Shown one piece after another: positions 36,835 through 46,048 of a DNA stretch of 64,000 nucleotides. A model generated the notes under the pieces. It did no database searches and was not told the origin of the DNA. It worked only from the letters and a program-made list of their open reading frames with translations. The stretch spans positions 124,001-188,000 of the forward strand of contig NZ_JAPDOD010000009.1 in the NCBI RefSeq assembly GCF_027587205.1. The letters run 5' to 3'. Position 1 is the first letter of the stretch. Every line of letters begins with the position of its first letter. This DNA is from Solirubrobacter ginsenosidimutans. Its GTDB lineage: Bacteria; Actinomycetota; Thermoleophilia; Solirubrobacterales; Solirubrobacteraceae. Position numbers and translations under genes: made by a program.

Positions 36835-38424
36835 ATGCTCATGGGAACGCGCCGCCTCGCCTGCCTGCTCGCAGCATCGGCCGTGGGCATCGGAGGCGCC
36901 GTGACCCTGGCGTGGGCCTCCGGCCCGGGCGGCTGGGACCATCTCGGCGACCGCGGCACACCTGGGAGCGACTCCCTCGACCTCGTCGCCGCCGCGCTGG
37001 CGGTGAGCGCGGGCGTGCTCTACGTCGGTGGGGAGTTCACCGACGCGGGTGGCATCCCCGCGGCGGACCGGATCGCCAAGTGGAACGGCGGCAGTTGGAG
37101 CGCAGTCAGCTCGGCCGGCTCGCAGATCTCCAATGGCCGGGTGTCCGCGATCGCCGTGCACGGCGGCAAGGTCTATGCCGGCGGGAACTTCGTCAACGCC
37201 GGGGGAAACGCGAACGCCGACTTCCTCGCGGTCTGGGACGGCGCGAGCTGGCAGCCGTTCTGCACGGCGGCCGGGCCGGCGTTCACCGGCAACGTGACCA
37301 GCCTGCAGATCGTCGGCCAGGTGCTCTACGTCGGCGGGGAGTTCCTCAACGCCGCGGGCATCGCGTCCGCCGACTCCCTCCTGGCGTGCAACCTGACCGA
37401 CGGCGCCTCGAGCTCGGCGGTCGCCGATCCCGCGCACCCGTTCTCCGGCCCCGTGTACGCGCTGGCGGCCGACAGCGCCGGCACGCTCTACGCGGGCGGC
37501 GGGTTCACCAACCTGCAGGACATCCCGGAGGCCGACAACGTCGCGGCCCTCCCCGCCGGAGGCACCTGGCAGGCCATGGGCACGGGCGGCGGAGCGTGTG
37601 ATTGCGCGGTCAGTACGTTCGTCCGCGGCCTCACCACCATCGGGACCGACGCATACATCGGGACGGACGCGAACGACGTCGCGGGCATCTCCCAGGCCGA
37701 CCACGTCGCGCGCTGGGACGGGTCGGCGTGGAGCGCCGTCGGCGCCGAGGCGTGGTTCCCGGCGGCGACCTCGATCTACGCGCTGACCAGCGACGGCTCG
37801 CACCTCTTCGCCACGGGCACGTTCCTGAACGCCGGCGGCGACGCCCGCGCCGACAACGCCGCGTTCTTCGACGGCACGGCCTGGCATCCGATCGGGTCCG
37901 ACGGCGCCGGCAACGGCCCGTGGAGCGGCACCGGCCTTGCCCTGGCGCTCGTCGATCGCCAGCTGTACGCGGCCGGGAGCTTCACCAGCGCCGGCGGCGA
38001 CGCCCAGGCGCACTCGGTCGCCTCATTCGGGCTCTCACAGATCATCGCCTACCCCACGCCGACCGTGACCCAAGGGCCCGGCCCGCAGCCGACGCCCACG
38101 GTGACCCAGGCCCCGAACCCGCAGCCGACGCCCACGGTCACTCCCGCTCCCCCCGCGGCGGACACCACGCCACCCGCCACCAAGCTTCGCGCCGCCCAGA
38201 TCAGCCAGGCGCAGCGCAAGGCGACGTTCCGGTTCGCCTCCGGGGAGCCGGGGTCGACGTTCGCCTGCACGCTCGACGCGGGGAAACGGCGGGCGTGCAC
38301 GTCGCCGAAGACCTACAAGAAGCTCAAGCCCGGCGCGCACGTGTTCCGCGTCCAGGCGCGCGATCGCGCCGGCAACCGCGATGCCACGCCGGCGGTGAAG
38401 CGGTTCAAGATCCGACGCCGCTGA
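36835..38424 (+). CDS. Secreted WNG/FTNAGG-repeat propeller-like protein
   Basis: 529-residue exported protein. After a signal peptide, a unit of about 55-60 residues repeats six or seven times, each with LYVGGEFTDAGG-like, AD-x-(I/V)A-x-W, and W-x-x-(V/I/M)G elements, typical of a beta-propeller. A TPTVTQ linker (about 405-440) leads to a basic C-terminal Ig-like domain (FASGEPGSTFACTLDAGK, RVQARDRAGNRD). No catalytic residues seen. Start ATG 36835 or 36841; the second gives MGTRRLACLL. Confidence 0.82.
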   Translation: MLMGTRRLACLLAASAVGIGGAVTLAWASGPGGWDHLGDRGTPGSDSLDLVAAALAVSAGVLYVGGEFTDAGGIPAADRIAKWNGGSWSAVSSAGSQISNGRVSAIAVHGGKVYAGGNFVNAGGNANADFLAVWDGASWQPFCTAAGPAFTGNVTSLQIVGQVLYVGGEFLNAAGIASADSLLACNLTDGASSSAVADPAHPFSGPVYALAADSAGTLYAGGGFTNLQDIPEADNVAALPAGGTWQAMGTGGGACDCAVSTFVRGLTTIGTDAYIGTDANDVAGISQADHVARWDGSAWSAVGAEAWFPAATSIYALTSDGSHLFATGTFLNAGGDARADNAAFFDGTAWHPIGSDGAGNGPWSGTGLALALVDRQLYAAGSFTSAGGDAQAHSVASFGLSQIIAYPTPTVTQGPGPQPTPTVTQAPNPQPTPTVTPAPPAADTTPPATKLRAAQISQAQRKATFRFASGEPGSTFACTLDAGKRRACTSPKTYKKLKPGAHVFRVQARDRAGNRDATPAVKRFKIRRR

Positions 38425-38471
38425 CTCATCGGAACCTCACGGGCTAGGGCGTCGCTAGTCTCGCCGGAGGT

Positions 38472-38852
38472 ATGGCCGACGACTCGTTCGATCTCGACGC
38501 CTCAGCACTGCGCGCTGACGGCGCGGATCTCTCGGTCTTCGTCGAGGTCCTGGCGCGCAAGCTCGAGGCGGCGCTGCCCGCCGAGACCGAGGTGCGGCGG
38601 CGCTCGAAGGGTCTGCTGTCGCGGGAGAAGGTCGTCGAGTCCATCGAAGTCTCCCTCGGCGACCATCGCTATGTCCTGCTGCGCGAACGGCGCGGCGTGA
38701 GCGCCTCGCGGGCGCAGGAGGTCCGCGGCGTCGTGATCAAGCGCCAGCCGCTCGAGCTCGACGCCTGGGTGGACGCGCTGACGGGTCAGCTCCGCGAGCT
38801 GGCGGCGGGGAGCGCGGCGGCGCGCGCGGCGCTCGAGCGGCTGGTGGACTAG
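38472..38852 (+). CDS. Small conserved-looking protein of unknown function
   Basis: 126-residue soluble protein, no signal peptide, rich in Arg/Glu/Leu with one helix-strand-helix pattern (VLARKLEAALP, EVSLGDHRYVLLRE). GGAGG stands 1 nt before the ATG region (38466-38470). Its stop touches the next ATG (0-bp spacing), so it is co-transcribed with the two YbjQ-like genes and may work with them. Confidence 0.78.
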   Translation: MADDSFDLDASALRADGADLSVFVEVLARKLEAALPAETEVRRRSKGLLSREKVVESIEVSLGDHRYVLLRERRGVSASRAQEVRGVVIKRQPLELDAWVDALTGQLRELAAGSAAARAALERLVD

Positions 38853-39767
38853 ATGGGCTTCCTCGACCGGCTCCTGGGCGGCGGTGACGACGACGACCCG
38901 GCGCGCCAGGCCGACATCGCGCGCGTCGCGGCGGGCGGCATCCCGCTCGCCGCCGAGCAGCGGATCCGCGAGCTCGCCGGCGGCGACACCGCGTTCACCT
39001 CCGCGCTCTCGATCTCCGACTTCGCCCTCACCCACCGCGAGGGCGTGCGTCCGGTCTGCCAGGTGATGGGCAGCTCGGTCTACAAGGTCGGCTGGCAGAA
39101 CTACCCGTGGGGCTCGGGCTGGAGCGGTGCCGGCCAGCTGACCGAGCTGCGGCCGCTGACCGACGCGTGGAACCACGCCCGCGCGCTCGCCCTCGGCCGG
39201 CTGCAGGAGGAGGCGCGCCTCGCGGGCTGCCACGCCGTCGTCGACGTGTCCTTCGGCAACAACCGCCACGCGTTCCTCTCCGACGAGATCGAGATCATCG
39301 TCAGTGGCACCGCGGTGCACCTTCCCGAGCGCGGTGACACCGGGGCGCCGGTGCTGACCGACCTCTCGCTCCCGGACTTCATCCTGCTCCGGCGCGGCGG
39401 CTACCGGCCGGTGGGCGTCGTCGCCAGCACGTCGGTCTTCTACATCGTGCCCGGGCGCCAGACGCGCCAGGCGACCACTGGCTGGCAGCGCTACCAGCCC
39501 AATCAGGAGCTCGCCGACTTCACTCAGGGCGTCTATGCCGCGCGCGAGCAGGCGCTCGGCCGGGCCAGCGCGCAGGCCCACGACCTCGGCGCGGGCGGGC
39601 TGATCGGCGTGTCGATCGACCACGGCATCGAGATCCGCGAGGTCGACAACGGCGGCAAGCGCGAGGACCTGATCGTGACCTTCCACATCCTCGGCACGGC
39701 GATCGCACCCTCCGGGGAGCACCAACCTCTCGACCCACAGTTCGTCCTGCGGCAAGGAGCCAGATGA
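38853..39767 (+). CDS. Double YbjQ-like (heavy-metal-binding domain) protein
   Basis: 304-residue protein with two YbjQ/UPF0145-like units (about 45-160 and 170-290). Each has an S-x-S-D-F-(A/I)-L-like entry, GVRPVCQVMGSSVYKVG or GYRPVGVVASTSVFYIV, an AR-x-x-A helix, and GTAV/GTAI near the end. The family forms pentameric rings of unknown function. N-terminal MGFLDRLLGGGDDDD is an amphipathic head. Overlaps the next gene by ATGA. Confidence 0.83.
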   Translation: MGFLDRLLGGGDDDDPARQADIARVAAGGIPLAAEQRIRELAGGDTAFTSALSISDFALTHREGVRPVCQVMGSSVYKVGWQNYPWGSGWSGAGQLTELRPLTDAWNHARALALGRLQEEARLAGCHAVVDVSFGNNRHAFLSDEIEIIVSGTAVHLPERGDTGAPVLTDLSLPDFILLRRGGYRPVGVVASTSVFYIVPGRQTRQATTGWQRYQPNQELADFTQGVYAAREQALGRASAQAHDLGAGGLIGVSIDHGIEIREVDNGGKREDLIVTFHILGTAIAPSGEHQPLDPQFVLRQGAR

Positions 39768-40570
39768 GCGACTACGACCCGACGTCTCTGGAGGGTGTGC
39801 CGCAGGCGGGGCGCAGCCGCCTGGAGCAGAACAAGCGCGGCCTGTTCACCTCCGACCTCTCCGTGGCCGAGTTCCTGCTCGTCAAGGAGGCGGGCTTCGA
39901 CCCGCTCGGGCTGGTGGTCGGCTCGTCGATCTACCACATCGGCTTCCAGCAGTCCTCGTGGAAGGTCAGCGAGGAGATGACGGTGCTCTCGGAGGCGATG
40001 TACTCGGCGCGCGAGCTGGCCATGACCCGCATGGAGGAAGAGGCCGACCAGCTCGGCGCGGACGGGATCGTCGGCGTCCGCCTGGAGGTCGGCCGCTACG
40101 ACTGGGGTCAGGACATGGCGGAGTTCATCGCCATCGGCACCGCGATCCGCCACCGCGGGGGCGAGCTGCACCGGGCGCCCAACGGCCGCCCGTTCACCAG
40201 CGACCTCTCGGGCCAGGACTTCTGGACGCTGCTGCGGACCGGGCATCGCCCGGTCGGCATGGTCATGGGCTCCTGCGTCTACCACGTCGCGCACCGCGGC
40301 ATGCTCCAGTCGTTCAAGCAGATGGGCAAGAACGTCGAGCTGCCGAACTTCACCCAGGCGCTCTACGACGCCCGCGAGCTGGCGATGGAGCGGATGCAGA
40401 CCGAGGCCGAGGCGGTGAAGGCCGAGGGCATCGTCGGCGTGCAGCTGACCGAGCGCAACCACGGATGGGGCTCGCACGTGATCGAGTTCTTCGCCATCGG
40501 GACGGCGATCGTCCCGTACGGCGAGGAGCGCCAGATCTCCTCGCCGACTCCGGTGTTGGACCTGTCCTAG
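39764..40570 (+). CDS. Double YbjQ-like protein (paralogue of upstream gene)
   Basis: 268-residue protein with two YbjQ-like units (FTSDLSVAEFLLVKEAGF, VVGSSIYHIGFQ; FTSDLSGQDFWTLLRTGH, VMGSCVYHVAH). Together with the previous gene, four related units lie in a row. No signal peptide or membrane helix, so it is probably cytoplasmic. Convergent with the aldo/keto reductase, ends overlapping by 4 bp. Confidence 0.83.
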   Translation: MSDYDPTSLEGVPQAGRSRLEQNKRGLFTSDLSVAEFLLVKEAGFDPLGLVVGSSIYHIGFQQSSWKVSEEMTVLSEAMYSARELAMTRMEEEADQLGADGIVGVRLEVGRYDWGQDMAEFIAIGTAIRHRGGELHRAPNGRPFTSDLSGQDFWTLLRTGHRPVGMVMGSCVYHVAHRGMLQSFKQMGKNVELPNFTQALYDARELAMERMQTEAEAVKAEGIVGVQLTERNHGWGSHVIEFFAIGTAIVPYGEERQISSPTPVLDLS

Positions 40571-41616
40571 ACGTGCCGGCCCAGCAGCGTCAGGTCCGCC
40601 TCGCTGAGACGGTCCGACGCGGATGCGGCCTGGTGCCAGAACGGGTACAGCAGCGGCAGCGCGCTCAGCTCGTCGAGGCGCTCGCGTTCGCCGGTGGCGA
40701 GCTCCAGGTTCGCCGCGGCGAGGTTGTCGGCCAGCTGCTCCTCCGTGCGGGCGCCGACGATCAGTGAGCTGACGCCGGGCCGTCCGAGCGTCCAGGCCAG
40801 GGCGACCTGGGCGGCGGAGACGTTGTGCTCCTCGCCGATCTCGACCAGCGCCTCGACGATGTCGTAGAGGCCTTCCTGGTCGCGCACGGGCGGTTCGTCC
40901 CACTCGGTGAGCTGGCGCGAGCCCGCGGGCGCCTCGATGCCACGGCGGTACTTGCCCGAGAGCAGCCCGCCGGCGAGCGGGCTCCAGATCAGCAGGCCGA
41001 CGCCCTGATCCAGCGCGGCGGGGACGATCTCGTACTCGGCCTCGCGCGCCTGCAGCGAGTAGTAGACCTGGTTGGAGACGAAGGGCTGGAAGCCGTCGCG
41101 GGCGGAGATGCCCAGGCCCTTGGACATCTGCCAGCCGGCGTAGTTGGAGCAGCCGGCGTAGCGGATCTTGCCCTGCTGGACGAGCGTGTCGAGCGCGCTG
41201 AGCGTCTCCTCGAGCGGCGTCTGGCCGTCCCACTCGTGGACCTGGTAGAGGTCGATCCACTCCGTGCCGAGGCGGCGCAGGCTGTCCTCGCACGCCTTGA
41301 TGATGTGGGTGCGGGAGAGCCCCGCGTCGTTGGGCCCGTCGCCCATCGAGAAGCGCACCTTGGTGGCGAGCGTGATGCGGTTGCGCCGCCCCTTGATCGC
41401 CTTGCCGACGATCTCCTCCGACGCGCCCTGGGAGTACACGTTGGCGGTGTCCACGAACGTGACGCCCGCGTCGAGCGCGAGGTCGATCTGGCGGCCCGCG
41501 GCCTGCACGTCGAGCTCACCGACGTTGGCGAACTTCCCCGCGCCCCCGAAACCCATCGTGCCGAGACCCAACGCGGAGACCCGCAGTCCTGAACGTCCGA
41601 GCTGTCGATGTTCCAT
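40567..41616 (-). CDS. Aldo/keto reductase
   Basis: 349-residue NADPH-dependent aldo/keto reductase with the full tetrad: Asp and Tyr in FVDTANVYSQG, Lys in LATKVRF, His in YQVHEWD. The C-terminal cofactor block (SSLIVGARTEEQLADNLAA) is intact. ATG 41616 gives the family-typical MEHRQLGRSGLRV; TAGCTT lies 7 nt upstream, overlapping the previous gene's stop, suggesting its own leaderless transcript. Substrate unknown. Confidence 0.94.
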   Translation of the reverse strand: MEHRQLGRSGLRVSALGLGTMGFGGAGKFANVGELDVQAAGRQIDLALDAGVTFVDTANVYSQGASEEIVGKAIKGRRNRITLATKVRFSMGDGPNDAGLSRTHIIKACEDSLRRLGTEWIDLYQVHEWDGQTPLEETLSALDTLVQQGKIRYAGCSNYAGWQMSKGLGISARDGFQPFVSNQVYYSLQAREAEYEIVPAALDQGVGLLIWSPLAGGLLSGKYRRGIEAPAGSRQLTEWDEPPVRDQEGLYDIVEALVEIGEEHNVSAAQVALAWTLGRPGVSSLIVGARTEEQLADNLAAANLELATGERERLDELSALPLLYPFWHQAASASDRLSEADLTLLGRHV

Positions 41617-41626
41617 ACCAATCAAG

Positions 41627-43615
41627 CTAACAAGCCACCGGCCGCTTGACGCCCGGCGGGACGCAGCGCGTCGCCTTCTTGGGGTCGCGATGGGCGACCA
41701 TCGTGTAGGTGAAGACGCGGGCGACGTGATCCGGGCGGGTGACGGTGATCGTCAGCACGGCCTTGGGCCGCAGCGTCACGCCCTTGACCTGCTTGGCGAA
41801 GCTCACGCTCTTGCCGTGCTTGGTCACCTTGCGCGTCATCGCCTTGCGGCAGCCGAGCCGCTTGGTGGCGCAGGCCAGCTGGACGGTCTCGGGACCGGCC
41901 AGGCCTTCGACCTTGAGCGCGCGCAGGCGTGTGCGGCCGTTCTTCAGGCGGTCCCAGCTCGCCGCCGTCGTGGCCGTCAGCGGTTGCGGACCCGCGGGCG
42001 TGGCGGGCGGCGGCGGAGCCGGGCGGGGGATCGCGGGAGCGGGCGCGACCTGGATCGCTCGCGCGGCGGTGGCGGCGTTGCCGGCCGCGTCGGTCGCGGT
42101 GACCGTGACGGTGTACGCCCCGGGTGCCGCATAGAGGTGCTGCACGGCGCCGCCGTCGGCGCCGGAGCCGTCGCCGAAGTCGAAGTGCAGCGCGGGCGCC
42201 GACATGCGGTCGGTCGCGGCCGCCGACATGCCGACCGCCTGTCCCGCCGTCGCGGTGGCGGGGACGTCGGCGGCGGTGATCGCCGGTGGGACCGGATCGA
42301 AGGCCGCGACCTGGGCGGTGAACGTGTTGGGGCCGGAGACCTCCCGCTCCCACGCCGCGAAGCCGTCGCCCTGATCGTCGAGCGCGACGGCGGGCGAGTC
42401 GAGGAAGACGGTCGCGCCGCCCGGCGGTGTGGTCGCCACCGGGCTGACGTCGCCGAAGTCCGCGCCCGCGCGTCGCCGGGCGCCGAACACCGCGTCGTTG
42501 CCGTTGCTCATGCCGACGTAGGCCGCGAGCGCGTCGCCGTTCGGGGCGGCGGCGACCGCCTGGCCTTTGAGGTCGGTAGCGCCCGAGAGCGCCTTGCCGG
42601 GCGAGAAGCCGCCGAGGCCGGAGCGCACCGCGGAGACGATCTGCCCCGACGACAGCCATGTGGCGGCAGCGTTGCCCGCGTCGTCGAGGGCGAAGAGCGG
42701 GCGGGTCGAGGCCGGCGCCAGCGTCGCCGCCGGGCTCCACGCGCCGGAGGCGAAGGGGGCGCCGCGGTCGGCGTAGAACGTGTTCGACGCGCCGCCGAGC
42801 GCCGTGAAGTCCCACATCGCGGTCACGCGACCGTCGCGCGTCATCTGGACGTCGCTGTCGCAGTCCGAGTTGCCGCTCGTGGGCGAGCGCGCCTCGAACG
42901 TATCGAACGCCGCCGCCCCCGCGGCCTTCACCGCCGACTCCACGTGATAGTCGCCGCCGCCGCTGGTCCGGCGCGTCCAGATCGCGGCGACGTCACCGGC
43001 GGCGTCGATCGCGACGTGCGGCGGCTGGCACATCCCCGTTCCCGCCGCGGGCGAGGCGAGCAGGGCGGGTCCGAAGCCGGTGCCATTCGGTGGGCGGATC
43101 GCGGCCTCGACGCGGACGAAGCCGCCGGTGTTGCGCGTCCACGCGACGACCGCGCCGCCGTTCTCGCCCGCGGCGAGGCTCGGGCCGTTGAAGATCGGGC
43201 CGGCCGACAGCGGGGTCATCGCGCCCCAGTCCCCACCGGCGGGATGCACGCGTGCCTCGACGACGAACGCCGGGCCCTGCTCCCACGCGAGCGTGGCGTT
43301 GCCCTGGCGGTCGACGGCGACGACCGGGCTGAATGCGTCCTGCCCGGCGGGTGAGAGGTCCTGGACCGGGCCGAACCCGCCGCCGGGAGCGCGCACCGCG
43401 ACACCCGCGCGGTAGTTGGTGCCGTCGAAGTGCTGGAACGCCGCGTAGGCCGTTCCGTCGCGGGCCATCGCGATCGATGGTTCGCCGACGGGCTTGTCGG
43501 CCGGGTTCGCCGAGGCGAGGTCGGAGGCGCCGAGCCACGCGGCGGAGGCCGGGCGCGCACTGCTCGCCAGCGCCACGAACGCGACCAGCAGCGGTGTGGC
43601 GAACTTCCAGCCCAT
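41627..43615 (-). CDS. Secreted propeller-like protein with one PKD domain
   Basis: 662-residue exported protein. Signal peptide to about residue 26, then about 390 residues of repeating beta units (SIAMARDGTAYAAFQ, VVAVDRQGNATLAWEQ, HVAIDAAGDVAAIWTR), as in sialidase-like propellers. One PKD domain follows (about 435-515; HFDFGDGSGADGG), then a Pro-rich linker and a basic Cys-containing C-terminal domain. No Asp-box or catalytic set confirmed. TACGGT sits 8 nt before the ATG. Confidence 0.83.
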   Translation of the reverse strand: MGWKFATPLLVAFVALASSARPASAAWLGASDLASANPADKPVGEPSIAMARDGTAYAAFQHFDGTNYRAGVAVRAPGGGFGPVQDLSPAGQDAFSPVVAVDRQGNATLAWEQGPAFVVEARVHPAGGDWGAMTPLSAGPIFNGPSLAAGENGGAVVAWTRNTGGFVRVEAAIRPPNGTGFGPALLASPAAGTGMCQPPHVAIDAAGDVAAIWTRRTSGGGDYHVESAVKAAGAAAFDTFEARSPTSGNSDCDSDVQMTRDGRVTAMWDFTALGGASNTFYADRGAPFASGAWSPAATLAPASTRPLFALDDAGNAAATWLSSGQIVSAVRSGLGGFSPGKALSGATDLKGQAVAAAPNGDALAAYVGMSNGNDAVFGARRRAGADFGDVSPVATTPPGGATVFLDSPAVALDDQGDGFAAWEREVSGPNTFTAQVAAFDPVPPAITAADVPATATAGQAVGMSAAATDRMSAPALHFDFGDGSGADGGAVQHLYAAPGAYTVTVTATDAAGNAATAARAIQVAPAPAIPRPAPPPPATPAGPQPLTATTAASWDRLKNGRTRLRALKVEGLAGPETVQLACATKRLGCRKAMTRKVTKHGKSVSFAKQVKGVTLRPKAVLTITVTRPDHVARVFTYTMVAHRDPKKATRCVPPGVKRPVAC

Positions 43616-43704
43616 CGCGGGCGACCGTACCGGCGCGTGGAGGAACTGAGCATGAGCCGGCAAGTTCCCAGGCTGCTCCCAGGGTCCCGCCCGATGATGA
43701 CGGC

Positions 43705-44499
43705 ATGAGCGACGACGACATCGAGGACCACGACCGTGGCCTGGCCTTCGACCTGCCGAAGCTGATCACCCGTCGCAGGGCGCTCGGTGTGCTCGGCGGC
43801 TCGCTGACCGCTGCGGCGCTGGCGGCGTGCGGCGCTTCGAACTCGTCGTCGCCGGCCGCAACCACCTCCGACGACGGCGGCCAGATCCCCGAGGAGACCG
43901 CCGGTCCCTTCCCCGGCGACGGCACCAACGGGCCGAACGTCCTGAGCGAGAGCGGCGTCGTGCGCAGTGACATCACCAAGAGCTTCGGCGATGCCTCCGG
44001 TGTGGCAGCCGGCGTGGCGACCACGGTCGAGCTGACCCTGCTCGACGTGGCCGGCGGCGGGAAGCCGCTGGCCGGCGCCGCCGTGTACCTGTGGCATTGC
44101 ACCATCGACGGCGAGTACTCGCTCTACGGGCAGAGCGTCGCGGACGAGAACTACCTGCGCGGGGTCCAGGAGAGCGACGCGAACGGCAAGGTGACGTTCA
44201 AGACGATCTTCCCGGCCGCCTACGACGGTCGCTGGCCGCACATGCACTTCGAGATCTACGAGAGCCTCGACGCGGCGACGTCGGCGGGCGCGAAGCTGCG
44301 CACCTCACAGCTCGCGCTGCCCAAGCAGACGTGCGACGCGGTCTACGCGACCAGCGGCTACGAGCAGAGCGTCGCGAACCTCGCGCAGACCTCGCTCGAC
44401 ACCGACATGGTCTTCAGCGACGGCTACGCGGGCCAACTGGCCACGGTCTCCGGATCCGTGCGGAGCGGGCTCTCCGTCCGGCTCAATGTCGGGGTTTGA
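43705..44499 (+). CDS. Exported intradiol ring-cleavage dioxygenase-like lipoprotein
   Basis: 264-residue protein of the intradiol (catechol/protocatechuate) dioxygenase family. Iron ligands can be assigned as two Tyr (YSLYGQ, NYLRGVQ) and two His (WPHMHFEIY). The N-terminus has a twin-arginine motif (TRRRALGVLGG) ending in a lipobox (LAAC), so it is likely exported folded by Tat and anchored to the membrane outside the cell. Cytoplasmic intradiol enzymes lack this. It may attack extracellular catechols or similar diols (inference). Confidence 0.87.
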   Translation: MSDDDIEDHDRGLAFDLPKLITRRRALGVLGGSLTAAALAACGASNSSSPAATTSDDGGQIPEETAGPFPGDGTNGPNVLSESGVVRSDITKSFGDASGVAAGVATTVELTLLDVAGGGKPLAGAAVYLWHCTIDGEYSLYGQSVADENYLRGVQESDANGKVTFKTIFPAAYDGRWPHMHFEIYESLDAATSAGAKLRTSQLALPKQTCDAVYATSGYEQSVANLAQTSLDTDMVFSDGYAGQLATVSGSVRSGLSVRLNVGV

Positions 44500-44516
44500 T
44501 ATGAGAATGCCCACTT

Positions 44517-44881
44517 ATGAGTCTGGACGGCGATCTCGAAGAGGTGTGGCGGCGGCGGGAGACGCTCGACCGTGAGCGCGGTCGGGCGCTCGCGAGGCCG
44601 TTGGGCTCGACGTCTACGAAGGCCAGACCTACGAGGAGCTGTCCGACAGGCTGACCGCCGCACTCCCTCGCGGCGACGGCGGTCAGTGGGTCGGCGGCCA
44701 CATGACCGGGGCGCAGGGCGTGGTCGACGAGACGGGAACGCTGTTGCTGTTCTCGATCGAGGACGACGACGACCTCGGGTTCGAGTTCGCCGACGCCGGC
44801 GTGATCCAGTTCCGGATCGCCGAAGACGCGCTGGCGGCAGGCGACTGGTCGCAGATCGTGGCAGTCGCCGACTCCTGCTGA
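44517..44881 (+). pseudogene. Frameshifted fragment resembling YwqG/DUF1963
   Basis: Coding sequence continues across two frames. From ATG 44517 one frame reads MSLDGDLEEVWRRRETLDRE. From about 44590 the next frame reads YEGQTYEELSDRL, QWVGGHMTGAQG, TLLLFSIEDDDDLG, FADAGVIQFRIAEDAL and ends in TGA at 44879-44881. The second part matches the end of YwqG-type proteins (GYP..QG, LLLQ, WGDAG.LYFWI). A -1 shift between about 44576 and 44620 would join them. The product is also shorter than the usual 250-300 residues, so it is a decayed remnant or contains a sequencing error. Confidence 0.55.
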
Positions 44882-44902
44882 GCCCGGCTTAGACTGGTGT
44901 CC

Positions 44903-46048
44903 ATGGGTGGCGCGCGCTGGCAGCGGGTCCTGCTGTCGGGCGGGTTGCTCGAACCGGGTGAGGGTCGCCGTACCGTCCGGGACTGGGCGGTCGACCTGCT
45001 GATCTTCGGCGTCGCCGTCGGCGCCGGCGTGTACGTGCTCTCCTCCACCTGGGACCAGCACTCGCGCATGGTCGCGGTGCTCGACATCGCGCTCGGCGTC
45101 GTGTCACTGGCCGCGCTGTGGTGGCGGCGCTCGCGACCGTGGGCGGTCGCCCTGATCGTGATTCCCCTGTCGGCCGTGTCGGGGCTGGCCGCGATGACGC
45201 CGCTCCCCGCGCTGTTCAACGGCGCGATCCGGCTGCCGCTGCGGCGCGTGGCGCTCCTCACCGCGCTCGCGGTGCTCGTGAGCCCGGTGTTCCCGCTGCT
45301 CTACCCGGACGTGCACGGCCGCGGGTACGGGTGGCAGATCGTGGTCGGCCTGTTGTTGACGGCGGTCGCGCTCGGGTGGGGGTTGTTCGTGCGCGCGCAG
45401 CGCGAGCTGGTACGGGGGCTGCGTGAGCGGGCGGAGGATGAGGCCCGCGAGGCCGAGCGGCGGCGGATCGCGCGCGAGATGCACGACGTGCTCGCCCACC
45501 GGCTCTCGATCCTCAGCGTGCACGCGGGCGCGCTGGAGAACGCCGGCGCTGCCATGCCACCCGAGTACGCGGAGGCTGCGGGCGTGATCCGGACCAGCGC
45601 GCACGCCGCCTTGGAGGAGCTGCGACAGGTGATCGGGCTGCTGCGGCGCGAGGAGCTCGACGGCGTCGAGCCGCCGCAGCCGACGCTGGCGGAGATCCCC
45701 GCGCTCGTCGAGGAGTCGCGCTCGGCCGGGCTCGCGGTCGAGTTCCGCTCCGCGGTGGACGGCTCGGTGCCCGAGGCCGTCGGTCGCACCGCCTACCGGA
45801 CGGTCCAGGAAGGGCTGACCAACGCGCGCAAGCACGCGGGCGAGGAGCGCGTCTCGCTGACGATCGGCGGCGGGCCGCCGCTGGTGGTCGAGCTCGTCAG
45901 CTACGGCACCGCGGGGGCGCGCGTGCTGCCCGGGGCCGGGACCGGGCTGGTGGGCATCGCCGAGCGGGTCTCGCTGGCCGGCGGCTCGCTGCACTACGGG
46001 CCCGGAGCCGATGGCGCGTTCGTCCTGCGTGCCACTCTGCCGTGGTGA
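44903..46048 (+). CDS. Sensor histidine kinase (NarL-type, HisKA_3)
   Basis: 381-residue kinase: four to six N-terminal transmembrane helices (to about 165), a linker helix, the HisKA_3 phospho-acceptor block REMHDVLAHRLSILSVH (about 195), and an HATPase domain with VQEGLTNARKHA and GTGLVGIAERV. ATG 44903 is preferred to GTG 44897 because TAGACT ends 7 nt before it. Its stop overlaps the response-regulator start. The signal is unknown; the adjacent ABC transporter is a plausible target. Confidence 0.93.
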   Translation: MGGARWQRVLLSGGLLEPGEGRRTVRDWAVDLLIFGVAVGAGVYVLSSTWDQHSRMVAVLDIALGVVSLAALWWRRSRPWAVALIVIPLSAVSGLAAMTPLPALFNGAIRLPLRRVALLTALAVLVSPVFPLLYPDVHGRGYGWQIVVGLLLTAVALGWGLFVRAQRELVRGLRERAEDEAREAERRRIAREMHDVLAHRLSILSVHAGALENAGAAMPPEYAEAAGVIRTSAHAALEELRQVIGLLRREELDGVEPPQPTLAEIPALVEESRSAGLAVEFRSAVDGSVPEAVGRTAYRTVQEGLTNARKHAGEERVSLTIGGGPPLVVELVSYGTAGARVLPGAGTGLVGIAERVSLAGGSLHYGPGADGAFVLRATLPW

